In this document: positions 46,529 to 56,691 of the stretch, one piece after another | Layout: each line of letters begins with the position of its first letter | How positions within the stretch are numbered: position 1 is the first letter of the stretch | Source of the DNA: Actibacterium naphthalenivorans | GTDB lineage: Bacteria > Pseudomonadota > Alphaproteobacteria > Rhodobacterales > Rhodobacteraceae | Length of the DNA stretch: 64,000 nt | Direction: 5' to 3' | NCBI RefSeq assembly: GCF_014196965.1 | Contig: NZ_JACIEQ010000002.1 | Coordinates: 535,516 to 599,515, forward strand | Notes under the pieces: model-generated | What the model was told of the DNA's origin: nothing | Databases searched by the model: none | What the model saw: only the letters and a program-made list of their open reading frames with translations | Position numbers and translations under genes: made by a program

Positions 46529-48082
46529 ATGACCGATATTTCCAAACAGGACCGCGTCCTGATATTCGACACAACCCTGCGCGACGGCGAGCAAAGCCCC
46601 GGCGCCACCATGACCCATGACGAAAAGCTGGAGATCGCCTCCATGCTCGACGAGATGGGCGTGGATATCATCGAGGCCGGGTTCCCCATCGCATCCGAAG
46701 GCGATTTCGAAGCGGTGCGCGACATTGCGAAACAATCTCAGAATGCCGTGATCTGCGGCCTGTCCCGCGCCAATTTCAAGGATATCGACCGCTGCTGGGA
46801 AGCGGTGAAACACGCCGCCCGCCCGCGCATCCACACGTTCATCGGCACCTCGCCCCTGCACCGCGACATCCCCAAGCTCAGCAAGGATGCGATGGCCGAT
46901 CTGATCCATGAAACGGTCAGCCACGCGCGCAACCTGTGCGACAACGTGCAATGGTCGCCCATGGATGCGACGCGCACGGAACATGACTATCTGTGCCGCG
47001 TGGTCGAGATCGCGATCCGGGCCGGCGCCACCACGATCAACATCCCCGACACGGTGGGCTACACCGCGCCGCGTGAAAGCGCCGATCTGATCCGGATGCT
47101 GATCGAAAAGGTGCCCGGCGCCGGGGATGTGGTGTTTTCCACCCATTGCCACAACGATCTGGGCATGGCCACCGCCAACAGCCTGGCCGCGGTCGAGGCC
47201 GGCGCGCGGCAGATCGAATGCACGATCAACGGCCTGGGCGAGCGTGCCGGCAACACCGCGCTGGAAGAGGTGGTGATGGCGCTGAAGGTGCGCAACGATA
47301 TCATGCCGTTCCGCACCGGCGTGGATACCACGCGGATCATGAACGTCAGCCGCCGCGTCGCGACCGTTTCGGGCTTTCCGGTGCAATATAACAAGGCCAT
47401 CGTCGGCAAGAACGCCTTTGCCCATGAAAGCGGCATCCACCAGGACGGCATGCTCAAGAACGCCGAGACGTTCGAGATCATGCGCCCCGAGGATATCGGG
47501 CTGAGCGAAACCAATCTGGTGATGGGCAAGCACTCGGGCCGCGCCGCGCTGCGCGCCAAGCTGAACGATCTGGGCTATGATCTGGGCGACAATCAGCTCA
47601 AGGACGTGTTCGTGCGGTTCAAGGCTTTGGCCGACCGCAAGAAAGAGGTCTACGACGACGACCTGATCGCGCTGATGCATGACAGTTCCTCCGACGAGGC
47701 GCATGGCCGCATCCAGGTCAAGTTCCTGCGCGTGGTCTGCGGCACCGAAGCGCCGCAGACGGCCGATCTGACACTGACGATCGACGGGGCCGACCATCAG
47801 GTTTCCGCCATTGGCGACGGCCCTGTGGATGCGGCGTTCAACGCGGTCAAGGCGCTGTTCCCGCATACCGCGCGCCTGCAGCTCTATCAGGTGCATGCGG
47901 TGACCGAAGGCACCGATGCCCAGGCCACGGTCAGCGTGCGGATGGAGGAAAACGGCAAGATCGTCACCGGCCAGTCATCGGATACCGATACCGTGGTCGC
48001 CTCGGCCAAGGCCTATGTCAACGCGCTGAACCGGCTGCTGGTGCGGCGCGAAAAGACGAGGCCGGCGCCGATGGCCTCCTGA
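46529..48082 (+). CDS. leuA: 2-isopropylmalate synthase
   Basis: 517 residues, the LeuA type-1 length. The catalytic signature IFDTTLRDGEQSPGATMT is near residue 12 (metal Asp, Arg). STHCHNDLGMATAN near residue 205 carries the metal histidines. The C-terminal regulatory domain, after about residue 390, binds leucine for feedback. It makes 2-isopropylmalate in leucine synthesis. The ribosome site is AAGAGAG; the leader peptide and pairings upstream suggest leucine-dependent expression as well. Confidence 0.95.
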   Translation: MTDISKQDRVLIFDTTLRDGEQSPGATMTHDEKLEIASMLDEMGVDIIEAGFPIASEGDFEAVRDIAKQSQNAVICGLSRANFKDIDRCWEAVKHAARPRIHTFIGTSPLHRDIPKLSKDAMADLIHETVSHARNLCDNVQWSPMDATRTEHDYLCRVVEIAIRAGATTINIPDTVGYTAPRESADLIRMLIEKVPGAGDVVFSTHCHNDLGMATANSLAAVEAGARQIECTINGLGERAGNTALEEVVMALKVRNDIMPFRTGVDTTRIMNVSRRVATVSGFPVQYNKAIVGKNAFAHESGIHQDGMLKNAETFEIMRPEDIGLSETNLVMGKHSGRAALRAKLNDLGYDLGDNQLKDVFVRFKALADRKKEVYDDDLIALMHDSSSDEAHGRIQVKFLRVVCGTEAPQTADLTLTIDGADHQVSAIGDGPVDAAFNAVKALFPHTARLQLYQVHAVTEGTDAQATVSVRMEENGKIVTGQSSDTDTVVASAKAYVNALNRLLVRREKTRPAPMAS

Positions 48083-48087
48083 CACGC

Positions 48088-48132
48088 GCGGGGAAACCCG
48101 CCTTTTTCCGCGCCCGCCGGTCGGGCGCGGAA
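48088..48132 (+). terminator. Terminator pair after leuA
   Basis: First hairpin GCGGG-GAAA-CCCGC (48088-48101) is followed by CTTTTT. A second hairpin with an 11-bp perfect stem, TTCCGCGCCCG/CGGGCGCGGAA (48106-48132), directly follows. Together they end the leuA transcript 5-50 nt after its stop. Confidence 0.85.
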
Positions 48133-48202
48133 CCCGCGAAGGCATAATTGCGCTGATTTGCCCGGCCCGCCCCTTTACCCTGCACCCGCCCGCCGCCTAT
48201 AA

Positions 48203-49303
<1,101 letters not shown>

Positions 49304-49342
49304 GCGAAACCGCACGCGCCCCGCGCCCGAAGAAAGGCCGCC

Positions 49343-50251
49343 GTGGCAAAGGACCGAAACTCACAGGCCGACTATGTCCGCCCGATCCGGCGTATCGTGA
49401 TCGGCGTACTGCTGTTTTGCCTCACCGGCCTGTTCCTGATCTGGCGGATCGACAGCCCGCGCGTGGAACGGTTCCGCGCCGCGCTGGTGGACAGGGTCGT
49501 GCCCTCGTTCGATTGGGCTTTCGTGCCGGTGACCAAGATCGCGGGCATGGCCGATAATTTCCAGTCCTACACCAAGATCTACGAACAGAACCAGGAGCTG
49601 CGGCGCGAGCTGCGGCAGATGCGGGCGTGGAAGGAAGCCGCCCTGCAGCTGGAGCAGGAAAACGCCAAGCTGCTGGATCTCAACAAGGTGCGGCTGGACC
49701 CGAAGCTGACCTATATCACCGGGGTGGTTCTGGCCGACAGCGGCTCGCCCTTCCGGCAGTCGGTGCTGCTGAACGTGGGCGCGCGCGACGGCATCATCGA
49801 CGGCTGGGCCGCGACCGACGGGCTGGGCATCGTCGGGCGGATTTCCGGCGTGGGCCAGAACAGCGCGCGCGTGATTCTGCTGACCGATTCCAACAGCCGC
49901 ATTCCGGTGACGATCCAGCCCTCGGGCCAGCGCGCCATTCTGGCCGGCGACAACACCAACGCGCCCGCGATCGAGTTTCTCGAAAATCCCGATGCCGTGC
50001 GCCCCGGCGACAGGGTCGTGTCATCGGGCGATGGCGGGGTGTTTCCCGCCGGGCTTCTGGTCGGGCAGGTCGCCCAGGGGGCCGACAGGCGGCTGCGGGT
50101 CCGGCTGGCGGCCGATTATGAGCGGCTGGAATTTCTGCGGGTGCTGCGCAACCGCGGCAAGGAGGTCATCGGCGAACCGGGCGGGCTGGTGACGGATGGC
50201 CGCGCGGGTGATCCGCCAGCGGCCATCGGCCCCACGGCGGAGGGCGGATGA
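49343..50251 (+). CDS. mreC: Rod-shape-determining protein MreC
   Basis: 302 residues. One membrane helix (about residues 13-33), then a coiled coil (YEQNQELRRELRQMRAWKEAALQLEQENAKLL, about 78-110), then two beta-barrel domains with GVVLADSGSPFRQSVLLNVGARDGI. MreC is the periplasmic link between MreB and PBP2. It overlaps mreD by 4 nt. Confidence 0.93.
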   Translation: MAKDRNSQADYVRPIRRIVIGVLLFCLTGLFLIWRIDSPRVERFRAALVDRVVPSFDWAFVPVTKIAGMADNFQSYTKIYEQNQELRRELRQMRAWKEAALQLEQENAKLLDLNKVRLDPKLTYITGVVLADSGSPFRQSVLLNVGARDGIIDGWAATDGLGIVGRISGVGQNSARVILLTDSNSRIPVTIQPSGQRAILAGDNTNAPAIEFLENPDAVRPGDRVVSSGDGGVFPAGLLVGQVAQGADRRLRVRLAADYERLEFLRVLRNRGKEVIGEPGGLVTDGRAGDPPAAIGPTAEGG

Positions 50252-50790
50252 TGGTTGCCTCTGTCGCATCGCAACGTCTGGTCTATCGTGTGGTTTTCGG
50301 GCTTTTGGGCGCGGTGCTGATCTTTCTTTATCTTCTGCCGCTCGATACCACGCCGGGCCGGTTTCCGGGGCCTGACCTGCTGTTGTGCCTGGCCTTTGCC
50401 TGGGTGCAGCGCCGCCCGGATTTCCTGCCGCCCTTTCTTCTGGTCGGGGTCTTCCTGATGGCCGATATGCTGTTGATGCGCCCGCCGGGGCTGTGGACCG
50501 CGCTGGTTCTGCTTGGGGCGGAGTTTCTGCGCAGCCGCCACGGCGGCACCGGAGAGCTGCCCTTTCCCGCCGAATGGGCCTTTACCGCGATGGTGATCGC
50601 GGCGATCTCGCTGGTCTATATGCTGGTGCTGAGCCTGTTCGCGGTCGATCACGGGCAGCCCGTCATGGCGCTGATGCGCGCGGCCCTGACCATCGCGTTT
50701 TATCCCCTGGTGGTGTTGTTCTGCCATCATGGGCTGACGCTGCGCCGGCTCAGCCCCGGCGATGTCGATCCGCACGGGGTGCCGCGATGA
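50248..50790 (+). CDS. mreD: Rod-shape-determining protein MreD
   Basis: 180 residues with about five membrane helices. Sequence conservation in this family is low; identification rests on helix pattern, length and position between mreC and mrdA with 4-nt overlaps on both sides. Typical segments are FPGPDLLLCLAFAWVQRRP and FLLVGVFLMADML. It joins the elongasome in the inner membrane. Confidence 0.88.
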   Translation: MMVASVASQRLVYRVVFGLLGAVLIFLYLLPLDTTPGRFPGPDLLLCLAFAWVQRRPDFLPPFLLVGVFLMADMLLMRPPGLWTALVLLGAEFLRSRHGGTGELPFPAEWAFTAMVIAAISLVYMLVLSLFAVDHGQPVMALMRAALTIAFYPLVVLFCHHGLTLRRLSPGDVDPHGVPR

Positions 50791-52730
50791 AACATTCGCA
50801 AAAGGACACCGAGGAAAGCGCCCGCAGGATCACCCGGCGCGGGCTGATTCTGGGCGGGGCGCAGGTCACCTTCATGGCCGTGCTTGGCCTGCGCATGCGC
50901 TACATGCAGGTCGAACAGGCCGATCAGTTCCGCCTGCTGGCCGAGGAAAACAGGATCAACATCCGCCTGATCCCGCCGACCCGTGGCCTGATCTTCGATC
51001 GCAACGGCACGCCGCTGGCGCAGAACGAACAGAATTACCGCATCGTCATCGTGCGAGAGGATGCCGGCGATGTCGAAGAGGCGCTGGCCCGCGTCGCCCG
51101 GCTGGTTCCGCTGTCGGAAGAGGATCTCGCCCGCGCCCGCAAGGAGATCATGCGCCGCAGCGCCTTTGTACCCGTCACCATCGCCGACCGGCTGAGCTGG
51201 GAGGAAGTGGCCGAGGTGGCCGTCAACGCCCCCGCCCTGCCCGGCATCACGCCGGAGGTCGGCCTGTCGCGCAGCTATCCCATGGGCAGCGACTTCGCGC
51301 ATGTGATCGGCTATGTCGGCCCGGTCAGCGATTACGACCTGAGCAAGCTGGAAAACCCCGAGCCGGTGCTGCAGATCCCGCGATTTCAGATCGGCAAATC
51401 CGGGGTCGAGGCCAAGACCGAAGACCTGCTGCGCGGCAAGGCGGGCAACAAGCGGATCGAGGTCAACGCCGTCGGCCGGGTCATCCGCGAACTGGACAGG
51501 ACCGAGGGCCAGGCCGGCGCCGACCTGCAACTGACGATCGATCATGGCCTGCAGAACTTCATGCAGGCGCGACTGTCTGCTGAAAGCGCCGCCGCCGTGG
51601 TGCTCGACCTCAACGAGGGCGATCTGCTGGGCATCGCCTCTTCGCCGACCTTCGACCCCAACAAGTTCGTGCGCGGCATCTCTGTCGGCGACTACCGGGA
51701 ACTGACGGAAAACCCCTATCGCCCGCTGGCCAACAAGACGGTGCAGGGCACCTATCCGCCCGGATCGACCTTCAAGATGGTCACCGCGCTGGCGGCGCTG
51801 CAAGACGGGGTGATCACACCGGGCGAAACCGTCTGGTGCCCGGGCTATCTGGAAAGCGGCGGCCGGCGGTTCCACTGCTGGAAACGCGGCGGCCACGGGC
51901 ATGTGGATCTGAACAAGAGCCTGGAGCAATCCTGCGACGTGTTCTTCTACGATATCGCCCGCCGCGTCGGGATCGAGAAGATCACGGCGATGGCCAACAC
52001 GCTGGGCCTGGGCATCCGCCACGATCTGCCGATGTCGGCCGTGGCCGAAGGGCTGACCCCCACCAAGGACTGGAAAAGCATCTATCGCGGCGGCGACTGG
52101 GTGGTCGGCGACACGCTGAACGCGGCGATCGGCCAGGGCTTCGTGCTGGCCTCGCCCCTGCAACTGGCGGTGATGACCGGACGGATCGCCACCGGGCGCG
52201 CGGTGACGCCACGACTGCTGAAGTCGATCGACGGGGTCGAGCAGGCCTCGGGGCGCGGCGAGGCGCTGGAGGTCAACCCGATGCTGCTGACGCATGTGCG
52301 CAAGGGCATGTACGCCGTTTCCAACAGCCGCCGGGGCACCGGCTATCGCACCCGCGTGGTGGACGAGGCGATGCAGCTTGCCGGCAAGACCGGCACCAGC
52401 CAGGTGCGCAACATCACGGCGGCCGAACGGGCGCGCGGCGTGTTCCGCAACGAAGACCTGCCCTGGAACCGGCGCGATCACGCGCTGTTCGTCTGTTTCG
52501 CGCCCTATGACAACCCCAGGGTCGCCGTGTCGGTGGTGGTGGAGCATGGCGGCGGCGGATCGACAGCCGCGGCCCCCGTCGCCCGCGATATCGCCCTGCG
52601 CGCGCTTTACGGCACGGTGCCGCCGCTGACCGCCTATCCGCAGAACCAGCGCCAGGCGGTGGGAGAGCTGTTCGACAAACTGCCACTGCGCGATCCCGCG
52701 GCGCCCCAGACGGTACGGACCCGCGTATGA
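50787..52730 (+). CDS. mrdA: Penicillin-binding protein 2 (elongation transpeptidase)
   Basis: 647 residues, class B PBP. A membrane helix (about 25-45), a dimerisation domain with RGLIFDRNGTPLAQNEQNYR, then the transpeptidase domain: GSTFK with catalytic serine at residue 327, SCD (SxN-type) near residue 384, and KTGTSQ near residue 535. It cross-links new side-wall peptidoglycan. ATG 50787 overlaps the mreD stop; the frame open from 50385 is only overlap. Confidence 0.96.
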   Translation: MKHSQKDTEESARRITRRGLILGGAQVTFMAVLGLRMRYMQVEQADQFRLLAEENRINIRLIPPTRGLIFDRNGTPLAQNEQNYRIVIVREDAGDVEEALARVARLVPLSEEDLARARKEIMRRSAFVPVTIADRLSWEEVAEVAVNAPALPGITPEVGLSRSYPMGSDFAHVIGYVGPVSDYDLSKLENPEPVLQIPRFQIGKSGVEAKTEDLLRGKAGNKRIEVNAVGRVIRELDRTEGQAGADLQLTIDHGLQNFMQARLSAESAAAVVLDLNEGDLLGIASSPTFDPNKFVRGISVGDYRELTENPYRPLANKTVQGTYPPGSTFKMVTALAALQDGVITPGETVWCPGYLESGGRRFHCWKRGGHGHVDLNKSLEQSCDVFFYDIARRVGIEKITAMANTLGLGIRHDLPMSAVAEGLTPTKDWKSIYRGGDWVVGDTLNAAIGQGFVLASPLQLAVMTGRIATGRAVTPRLLKSIDGVEQASGRGEALEVNPMLLTHVRKGMYAVSNSRRGTGYRTRVVDEAMQLAGKTGTSQVRNITAAERARGVFRNEDLPWNRRDHALFVCFAPYDNPRVAVSVVVEHGGGGSTAAAPVARDIALRALYGTVPPLTAYPQNQRQAVGELFDKLPLRDPAAPQTVRTRV

Positions 52731-53872
52731 GCTATCTTGAGTATAATCTGAAGACCGTTCCCAGCGGGCTGCGCAAGGTTCTGTATCTGAACTGGGCGCT
52801 GGTGCTGCTTCTGACGGCGGTGGCCGGGGCCGGCTTCATGATGCTTTATTCCGTCGCCGGCGGCTCGATGTCGCCGTGGGCCGAGCCGCAGATCAAACGC
52901 TTTGCCATGGGGCTGGCAGCGATGTTCCTGGTGGCGTTCGTGCCGATCTGGTTCTGGCGCAACATGGCGGCGCTGGCGTTTTCGCTGTCGATCATGCTGT
53001 TGCTGTTCGTCGAGTTCTTCGGAACGGTCGGGATGGGTGCGCAACGCTGGATCGATCTGGGCTTCATGCGGCTGCAGCCGTCGGAGCTGACCAAGATCAC
53101 GCTGGTGATGATCCTCGCGGCCTATTACGACTGGCTGGATATCCACAAGGTATCGCGCCCGGTTTTCGTAGCCATGCCGCTTTTCCTGATCCTGCTGCCC
53201 ACCTATCTGGTGCTGCGCCAGCCCGACCTCGGCACCGCGCTGCTGCTTGTCATCGGCGGCGCGGCGGTGATGTTCGTGGCCGGGGTGCACTGGCTCTACT
53301 TCGCCGCCGTTCTCGCGCTTGGCGGCGTGCTGGTGACCGGCGTGTTCATGACCCGTGGCACACCCTGGCAGTTGCTCGAGGATTACCAGTACCGGCGCAT
53401 CGACACGTTTCTCGACCCGGCGTCAGATCCGCTGGGCGCGGGCTATCACATCACCCAGTCGAAAATCGCGCTCGGCTCTGGTGGCTGGTCGGGGCGCGGG
53501 TTCATGCAAGGCACGCAGAGCCGGCTGAATTTCCTGCCCGAAAAGCACACCGATTTCATCTTCACCACCCTGGCCGAAGAATTCGGCTTTGTCGGCGCCT
53601 TTTCGCTGCTGGTGCTTTACGGGCTGATCATCGTGTTCTGCATCGCCTCGGCGCTCAAGAACAAGGACCGGTTTTCATCGCTGCTGACCCTGGGCATTTC
53701 GGCCACCTTCTTTCTGTTCTTCGCGCTGAACATGTCGATGGTGATGGGGCTGGCGCCGGTCGTGGGCGTGCCCTTGCCGCTGGTGTCTTACGGCGGGTCG
53801 GCGATGCTGGTGCTGATGGTGGCTTTCGGGCTGGTGCAAAGCGCGCATATTCACAGGCCAAGGGGAAGATAA
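52727..53872 (+). CDS. rodA: Rod-shape-determining peptidoglycan glycosyltransferase RodA
   Basis: 381 residues with about ten membrane helices, SEDS family. QPSELTKITLV near residue 121 and QPDLGTALLL near residue 165 carry conserved catalytic and structural residues; PLPLVSYGGSAML near the end is the SEDS signature. It polymerises glycan strands with PBP2. The start overlaps mrdA by 4 nt; its stop shares bases with the next gene's ATG (TAATG). Confidence 0.96.
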   Translation: MSYLEYNLKTVPSGLRKVLYLNWALVLLLTAVAGAGFMMLYSVAGGSMSPWAEPQIKRFAMGLAAMFLVAFVPIWFWRNMAALAFSLSIMLLLFVEFFGTVGMGAQRWIDLGFMRLQPSELTKITLVMILAAYYDWLDIHKVSRPVFVAMPLFLILLPTYLVLRQPDLGTALLLVIGGAAVMFVAGVHWLYFAAVLALGGVLVTGVFMTRGTPWQLLEDYQYRRIDTFLDPASDPLGAGYHITQSKIALGSGGWSGRGFMQGTQSRLNFLPEKHTDFIFTTLAEEFGFVGAFSLLVLYGLIIVFCIASALKNKDRFSSLLTLGISATFFLFFALNMSMVMGLAPVVGVPLPLVSYGGSAMLVLMVAFGLVQSAHIHRPRGR

Positions 53873-54804
53873 TGCTGAACATTCTGTTTGCGGCCAACGC
53901 GTCGCGCTGGTCGCAGTACCAGGTGCCGCTGCGGCGCGCCTTCGATGCGGCCGGGCTGAAGGTGACCCTGTTCACCGAAACCGATGCGCCGGAAACAGTC
54001 GATTACATCATCTACGCCCCCAACGGCGCGGTCAGCGATTTTACGCCCTTTACCGGCTGCAAGGCCGTGCTGGGGCTTTGGGCCGGGGTCGAAAAGATCG
54101 TGGGCAACACCACCCTGACCCAGCCGCTGTGCCGCATGGTCGACTCCGGGCTGGAGGAAGGCATGGTCGAATGGGTGACCGGCCATGTGCTGCGCCACCA
54201 TCTGGGCATGGACGCCCATATCCTGCATCAGAACGGGGTGTGGGAACCGGTGGCGCCGCCGCTGGCGCGGGACCGCACCGTGGCGATACTGGGCCTGGGC
54301 GAGCTGGGACGTGCCTGCGCCCAGGCGCTGGCCGCGCTGCGCTTCAACGTGCTGGGCTGGAGCCGCAGCCCCAAGGATGTGCCCGGCGTTACCTGCCTGA
54401 GCGGCGAAGACGGGCTGGACAAGGCCCTGAGCCTGGCCGAGATCGTCGTTCTGCTGTTGCCACAGACGCCCGAAACCGAAAACCTGCTGAATGCGGCGCG
54501 GCTGGCCCGGCTGCCCGAGGGGGCCGTCATCATCAACCCCGGCCGCGGGCCGCTGATCGACGATGACGCGTTGCTGGCGGCGCTGGATGCGGGCCATATC
54601 GGCCATGCCACGCTGGATGTGTTCCGGGTAGAGCCCCTGCCGCCCGCGCATCCGTTCTGGGCCCATCCCAAGGTGACCGTCACGCCGCATATCGCCTCGG
54701 AAACCCGCCCCGACAGCGCCTCGCGCGTGATTGCCGAGAACATCCGGCGCGGCGAGGCCGGAGAGCCGTTCCTGTTTCTCGTCGATCGCGCCAAGGGCTA
54801 CTGA
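53872..54804 (+). CDS. D-2-hydroxyacid dehydrogenase, GhrA-type glyoxylate/hydroxypyruvate reductase
   Basis: 310 residues. The NAD(P) motif AILGLGELGRACAQAL near residue 140 is followed by GWSRSPK, suggesting NADPH. Catalytic residues occur in NPGRGPLIDDDALL (Arg) and TPHIASETRP (His). The N-terminal FAANASRWSQYQVPL and the GLEEGMVEWVTGHVLRHH region match GhrA rather than SerA or LdhA. Its start overlaps the rodA stop, so it is translated with the cell-shape operon, though its function is metabolic. Confidence 0.85.
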   Translation: MLNILFAANASRWSQYQVPLRRAFDAAGLKVTLFTETDAPETVDYIIYAPNGAVSDFTPFTGCKAVLGLWAGVEKIVGNTTLTQPLCRMVDSGLEEGMVEWVTGHVLRHHLGMDAHILHQNGVWEPVAPPLARDRTVAILGLGELGRACAQALAALRFNVLGWSRSPKDVPGVTCLSGEDGLDKALSLAEIVVLLLPQTPETENLLNAARLARLPEGAVIINPGRGPLIDDDALLAALDAGHIGHATLDVFRVEPLPPAHPFWAHPKVTVTPHIASETRPDSASRVIAENIRRGEAGEPFLFLVDRAKGY

Positions 54805-54878
54805 GCGGGCGCTCGTCAGGCCTTGCGGCCTTCGTCGCTGCCTGCCCCCGCCTCCGCGCGGGTGCGCGAACTTCCGCC

Positions 54879-55670
54879 CTACCGCAGTTTCGGCGGTTTG
54901 TCCGGGTCCATGCCCGGCGCCGATGGTTCGGCGCGCTGCGGCCGGGCCAGCGCGGGCAGATCGAAGCGCAGGCCGACGCGCGCCAGCCTCGGGGCCACGG
55001 GATCGGAGGCATCAAAAAACGCCACGTCGAGCGCGCCCGCCTCGATGCCGGAAAAGGTCAGCGCCTCGCCCACGGCCTGGGCCAGCGCGCCCTCGGCCCC
55101 CGGCGCGGCATCGACGAAGGCAAGCATGTGCCCCCGCTGCCCGCCCTCGTAGGTCACGCCGGCCAGATAGGCCAGTGGCGCGAGCCCGGCCGCGCTGGCC
55201 AGCTTTGCGTCCAGCGCGCCGAGCAGAACATCGGGCAGGCCACCGGGCGCGGTGATCTCCACCGGCAGCGCCTCGACCTCGGTCGGGCGCTGCGCCAGCG
55301 TGACGGCCAGCCAGCCCACCGCCTCTGCCGGGATCAGGATCGACGAGGGCGCGACGCCAAGGTTCACCCCCAGCCCGATCCCCTGATCCTCGAGCATCGT
55401 GGCGATCAGCCGCCCGGACAGGGCCGCGAAGGGGGCCATGCTGCCCACGAAATCGGCCAGCCGCTCTTCCCGGTCAAAGACCAGAACAAAGGAACCACCT
55501 TCGAGTTCAAACACTTGCGGGGTGATGTTGTCACCATCGGGCTCTGCCGCCAGCAGCAGGAACAGCTCGCTGTCCGCCAGACGCTCGAAAAACCGCAGCC
55601 GCAGGGCGTCGTCGCCCGGCGCGGCCTCCATCGTTGCATGCGCCCGGTCGAGCGGGGTTTCGTCAGCCAT
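54879..55670 (-). CDS. SseB-family protein
   Basis: 263 residues, with the SseB N-terminal domain (ERLADSELFLLLAAEPDGDNITP near residue 29; FELEGGSFVLVFDREERLADFVG near residue 54). The C-terminal half resembles the SseB C-terminal domain and ends in a Pro-rich tail. SseB was named as an enhancer of serine sensitivity in E. coli; its molecular role is poorly known. It overlaps the upstream glycosylase-like gene by 8 nt. Confidence 0.82.
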   Translation of the reverse strand: MADETPLDRAHATMEAAPGDDALRLRFFERLADSELFLLLAAEPDGDNITPQVFELEGGSFVLVFDREERLADFVGSMAPFAALSGRLIATMLEDQGIGLGVNLGVAPSSILIPAEAVGWLAVTLAQRPTEVEALPVEITAPGGLPDVLLGALDAKLASAAGLAPLAYLAGVTYEGGQRGHMLAFVDAAPGAEGALAQAVGEALTFSGIEAGALDVAFFDASDPVAPRLARVGLRFDLPALARPQRAEPSAPGMDPDKPPKLR

Positions 55671-56268
55671 CCATCACCTCTTTCACGCGGGTCCGCAGGG
55701 CCGGCAGCACCTCTGCCGCGAACCACGGGTTTTTCTTCAGCCACCCCGTATTCCGCCAGGACGGGTGCGGCAAGGGAAAGACGCGCGGCGCATGGGCGCG
55801 CCAGCCCTGCACGGTGCGGGTGACACCGCCCTTCGCATCCGCCCCGAGGAAATATTTTTGCGCATAGCCGCCCACCAGCAGGGTCAGCGCCACATCGCCC
55901 AGCCCGGCCGTGATCCGGTCATGCCAGGTGGCGGCGCAGACGGGCGGCGGCGGCAGGTCGGCGCCCTTGGCGTCATAGCCGGGAAAGCAAAAGGCCATGG
56001 GCAGCACCGACAGGCGGTCGCGGTCATAGAACTGTTCCGCCGTGATGCCCATCCAGTCGCGCAGCCGGTCACCCGAGGGATCGAAGAACGGCCTGCCCGC
56101 CTTGTGCACCCGCATCCCCGGCGCCTGCCCCGCCACCACGATGCGCGCGCCCGAGCGGAACCACGGCACCGGCCGGGGGCTGTGCCCCGTGGCGGTGGCA
56201 GCGAAGCGCGGGGCGCAGAGCGTGCAGGCGGCAAGCTCTGCGGCAAGGGCGGTCAGGGCATCGGACAT
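55663..56268 (-). CDS. Uracil-DNA glycosylase family protein
   Basis: 201 residues. The catalytic region IVVAGQAPGMRVHKAGRPFFDPSGDRLRDWMG near residue 44 has the GxAPG loop and PFFDPSG of the UDG superfamily, and LPHPSWRN near residue 168 is the second active-site motif. An N-terminal CTLC is present, but I see only parts of the four-cysteine set that binds [4Fe-4S] in family 4, so the cluster may be absent. It probably removes uracil or another damaged base. Confidence 0.8.
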   Translation of the reverse strand: MSDALTALAAELAACTLCAPRFAATATGHSPRPVPWFRSGARIVVAGQAPGMRVHKAGRPFFDPSGDRLRDWMGITAEQFYDRDRLSVLPMAFCFPGYDAKGADLPPPPVCAATWHDRITAGLGDVALTLLVGGYAQKYFLGADAKGGVTRTVQGWRAHAPRVFPLPHPSWRNTGWLKKNPWFAAEVLPALRTRVKEVMDG

Positions 56269-56311
56269 GGGGTAGATTTAGGGGCGATGCGGACCGATGC
56301 CAAACGGGGAC

Positions 56312-56341
56312 TTGACTCATTTCTATATTTCTAGAATTATA
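56312..56341 (+). promoter_or_regulatory. ArsR-type promoter and operator
   Basis: A TTGACT -35 element (56312-56317) and an AATTAT-like -10 (56335-56340) are 17 nt apart. Between and over them lies an 18-bp near-palindrome centred on TTCTAGAA (56324-56341), matching its reverse complement at 16 of 18 positions. This is how ArsR-family repressors block their own promoters. The expected transcript start, about 7 nt after the -10, falls at the ATG at 56347, so the message may be leaderless. Confidence 0.7.
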
Positions 56342-56346
56342 AAAAT

Positions 56347-56691
56347 ATGAAACACCACCTGTCAGATGACCTCTCTCTTGCCCGCGCCGCCTCGACCTTT
56401 GCCGCGCTCGGCTCGGAACAACGGCTTTCGGTGCTGCGCTGCCTGGTGCGCGCCGGGCCCGATGGCCTGTCGATCGGCGAGCTGGGCGCGCGCAGCGGCA
56501 TAACCGGATCGACCCTGACCCATCATATGAAGATTCTGACCCAGGCCGGCCTGGTCACGCAGGCCCGCCAGGGGCGCTCCATCATCTGCATCGCGGCCGC
56601 CTATGACGAGATGGAGGCGCTGTCGCGCTTCCTGCTCTCCGAATGCTGCGCCGACATCGAAACCCCGCCAGAAGGCCACCGCCATGACTGA
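56347..56691 (+). CDS. ArsR/SmtB-family transcriptional regulator
   Basis: 114 residues. The winged helix is SIGELGARSGITGSTLTHHMKILTQAGLV near residue 40, as in ArsR/SmtB proteins. A cysteine pair in ECCAD near the C-terminus and one cysteine at about residue 29 may bind metal or thiol; no classical ELCVCDL site is seen. A His-rich tail (GHRHD) follows. It overlaps the permease gene by 8 nt and likely represses both through the palindrome upstream. No ribosome site is visible. Confidence 0.88.
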   Translation: MKHHLSDDLSLARAASTFAALGSEQRLSVLRCLVRAGPDGLSIGELGARSGITGSTLTHHMKILTQAGLVTQARQGRSIICIAAAYDEMEALSRFLLSECCADIETPPEGHRHD

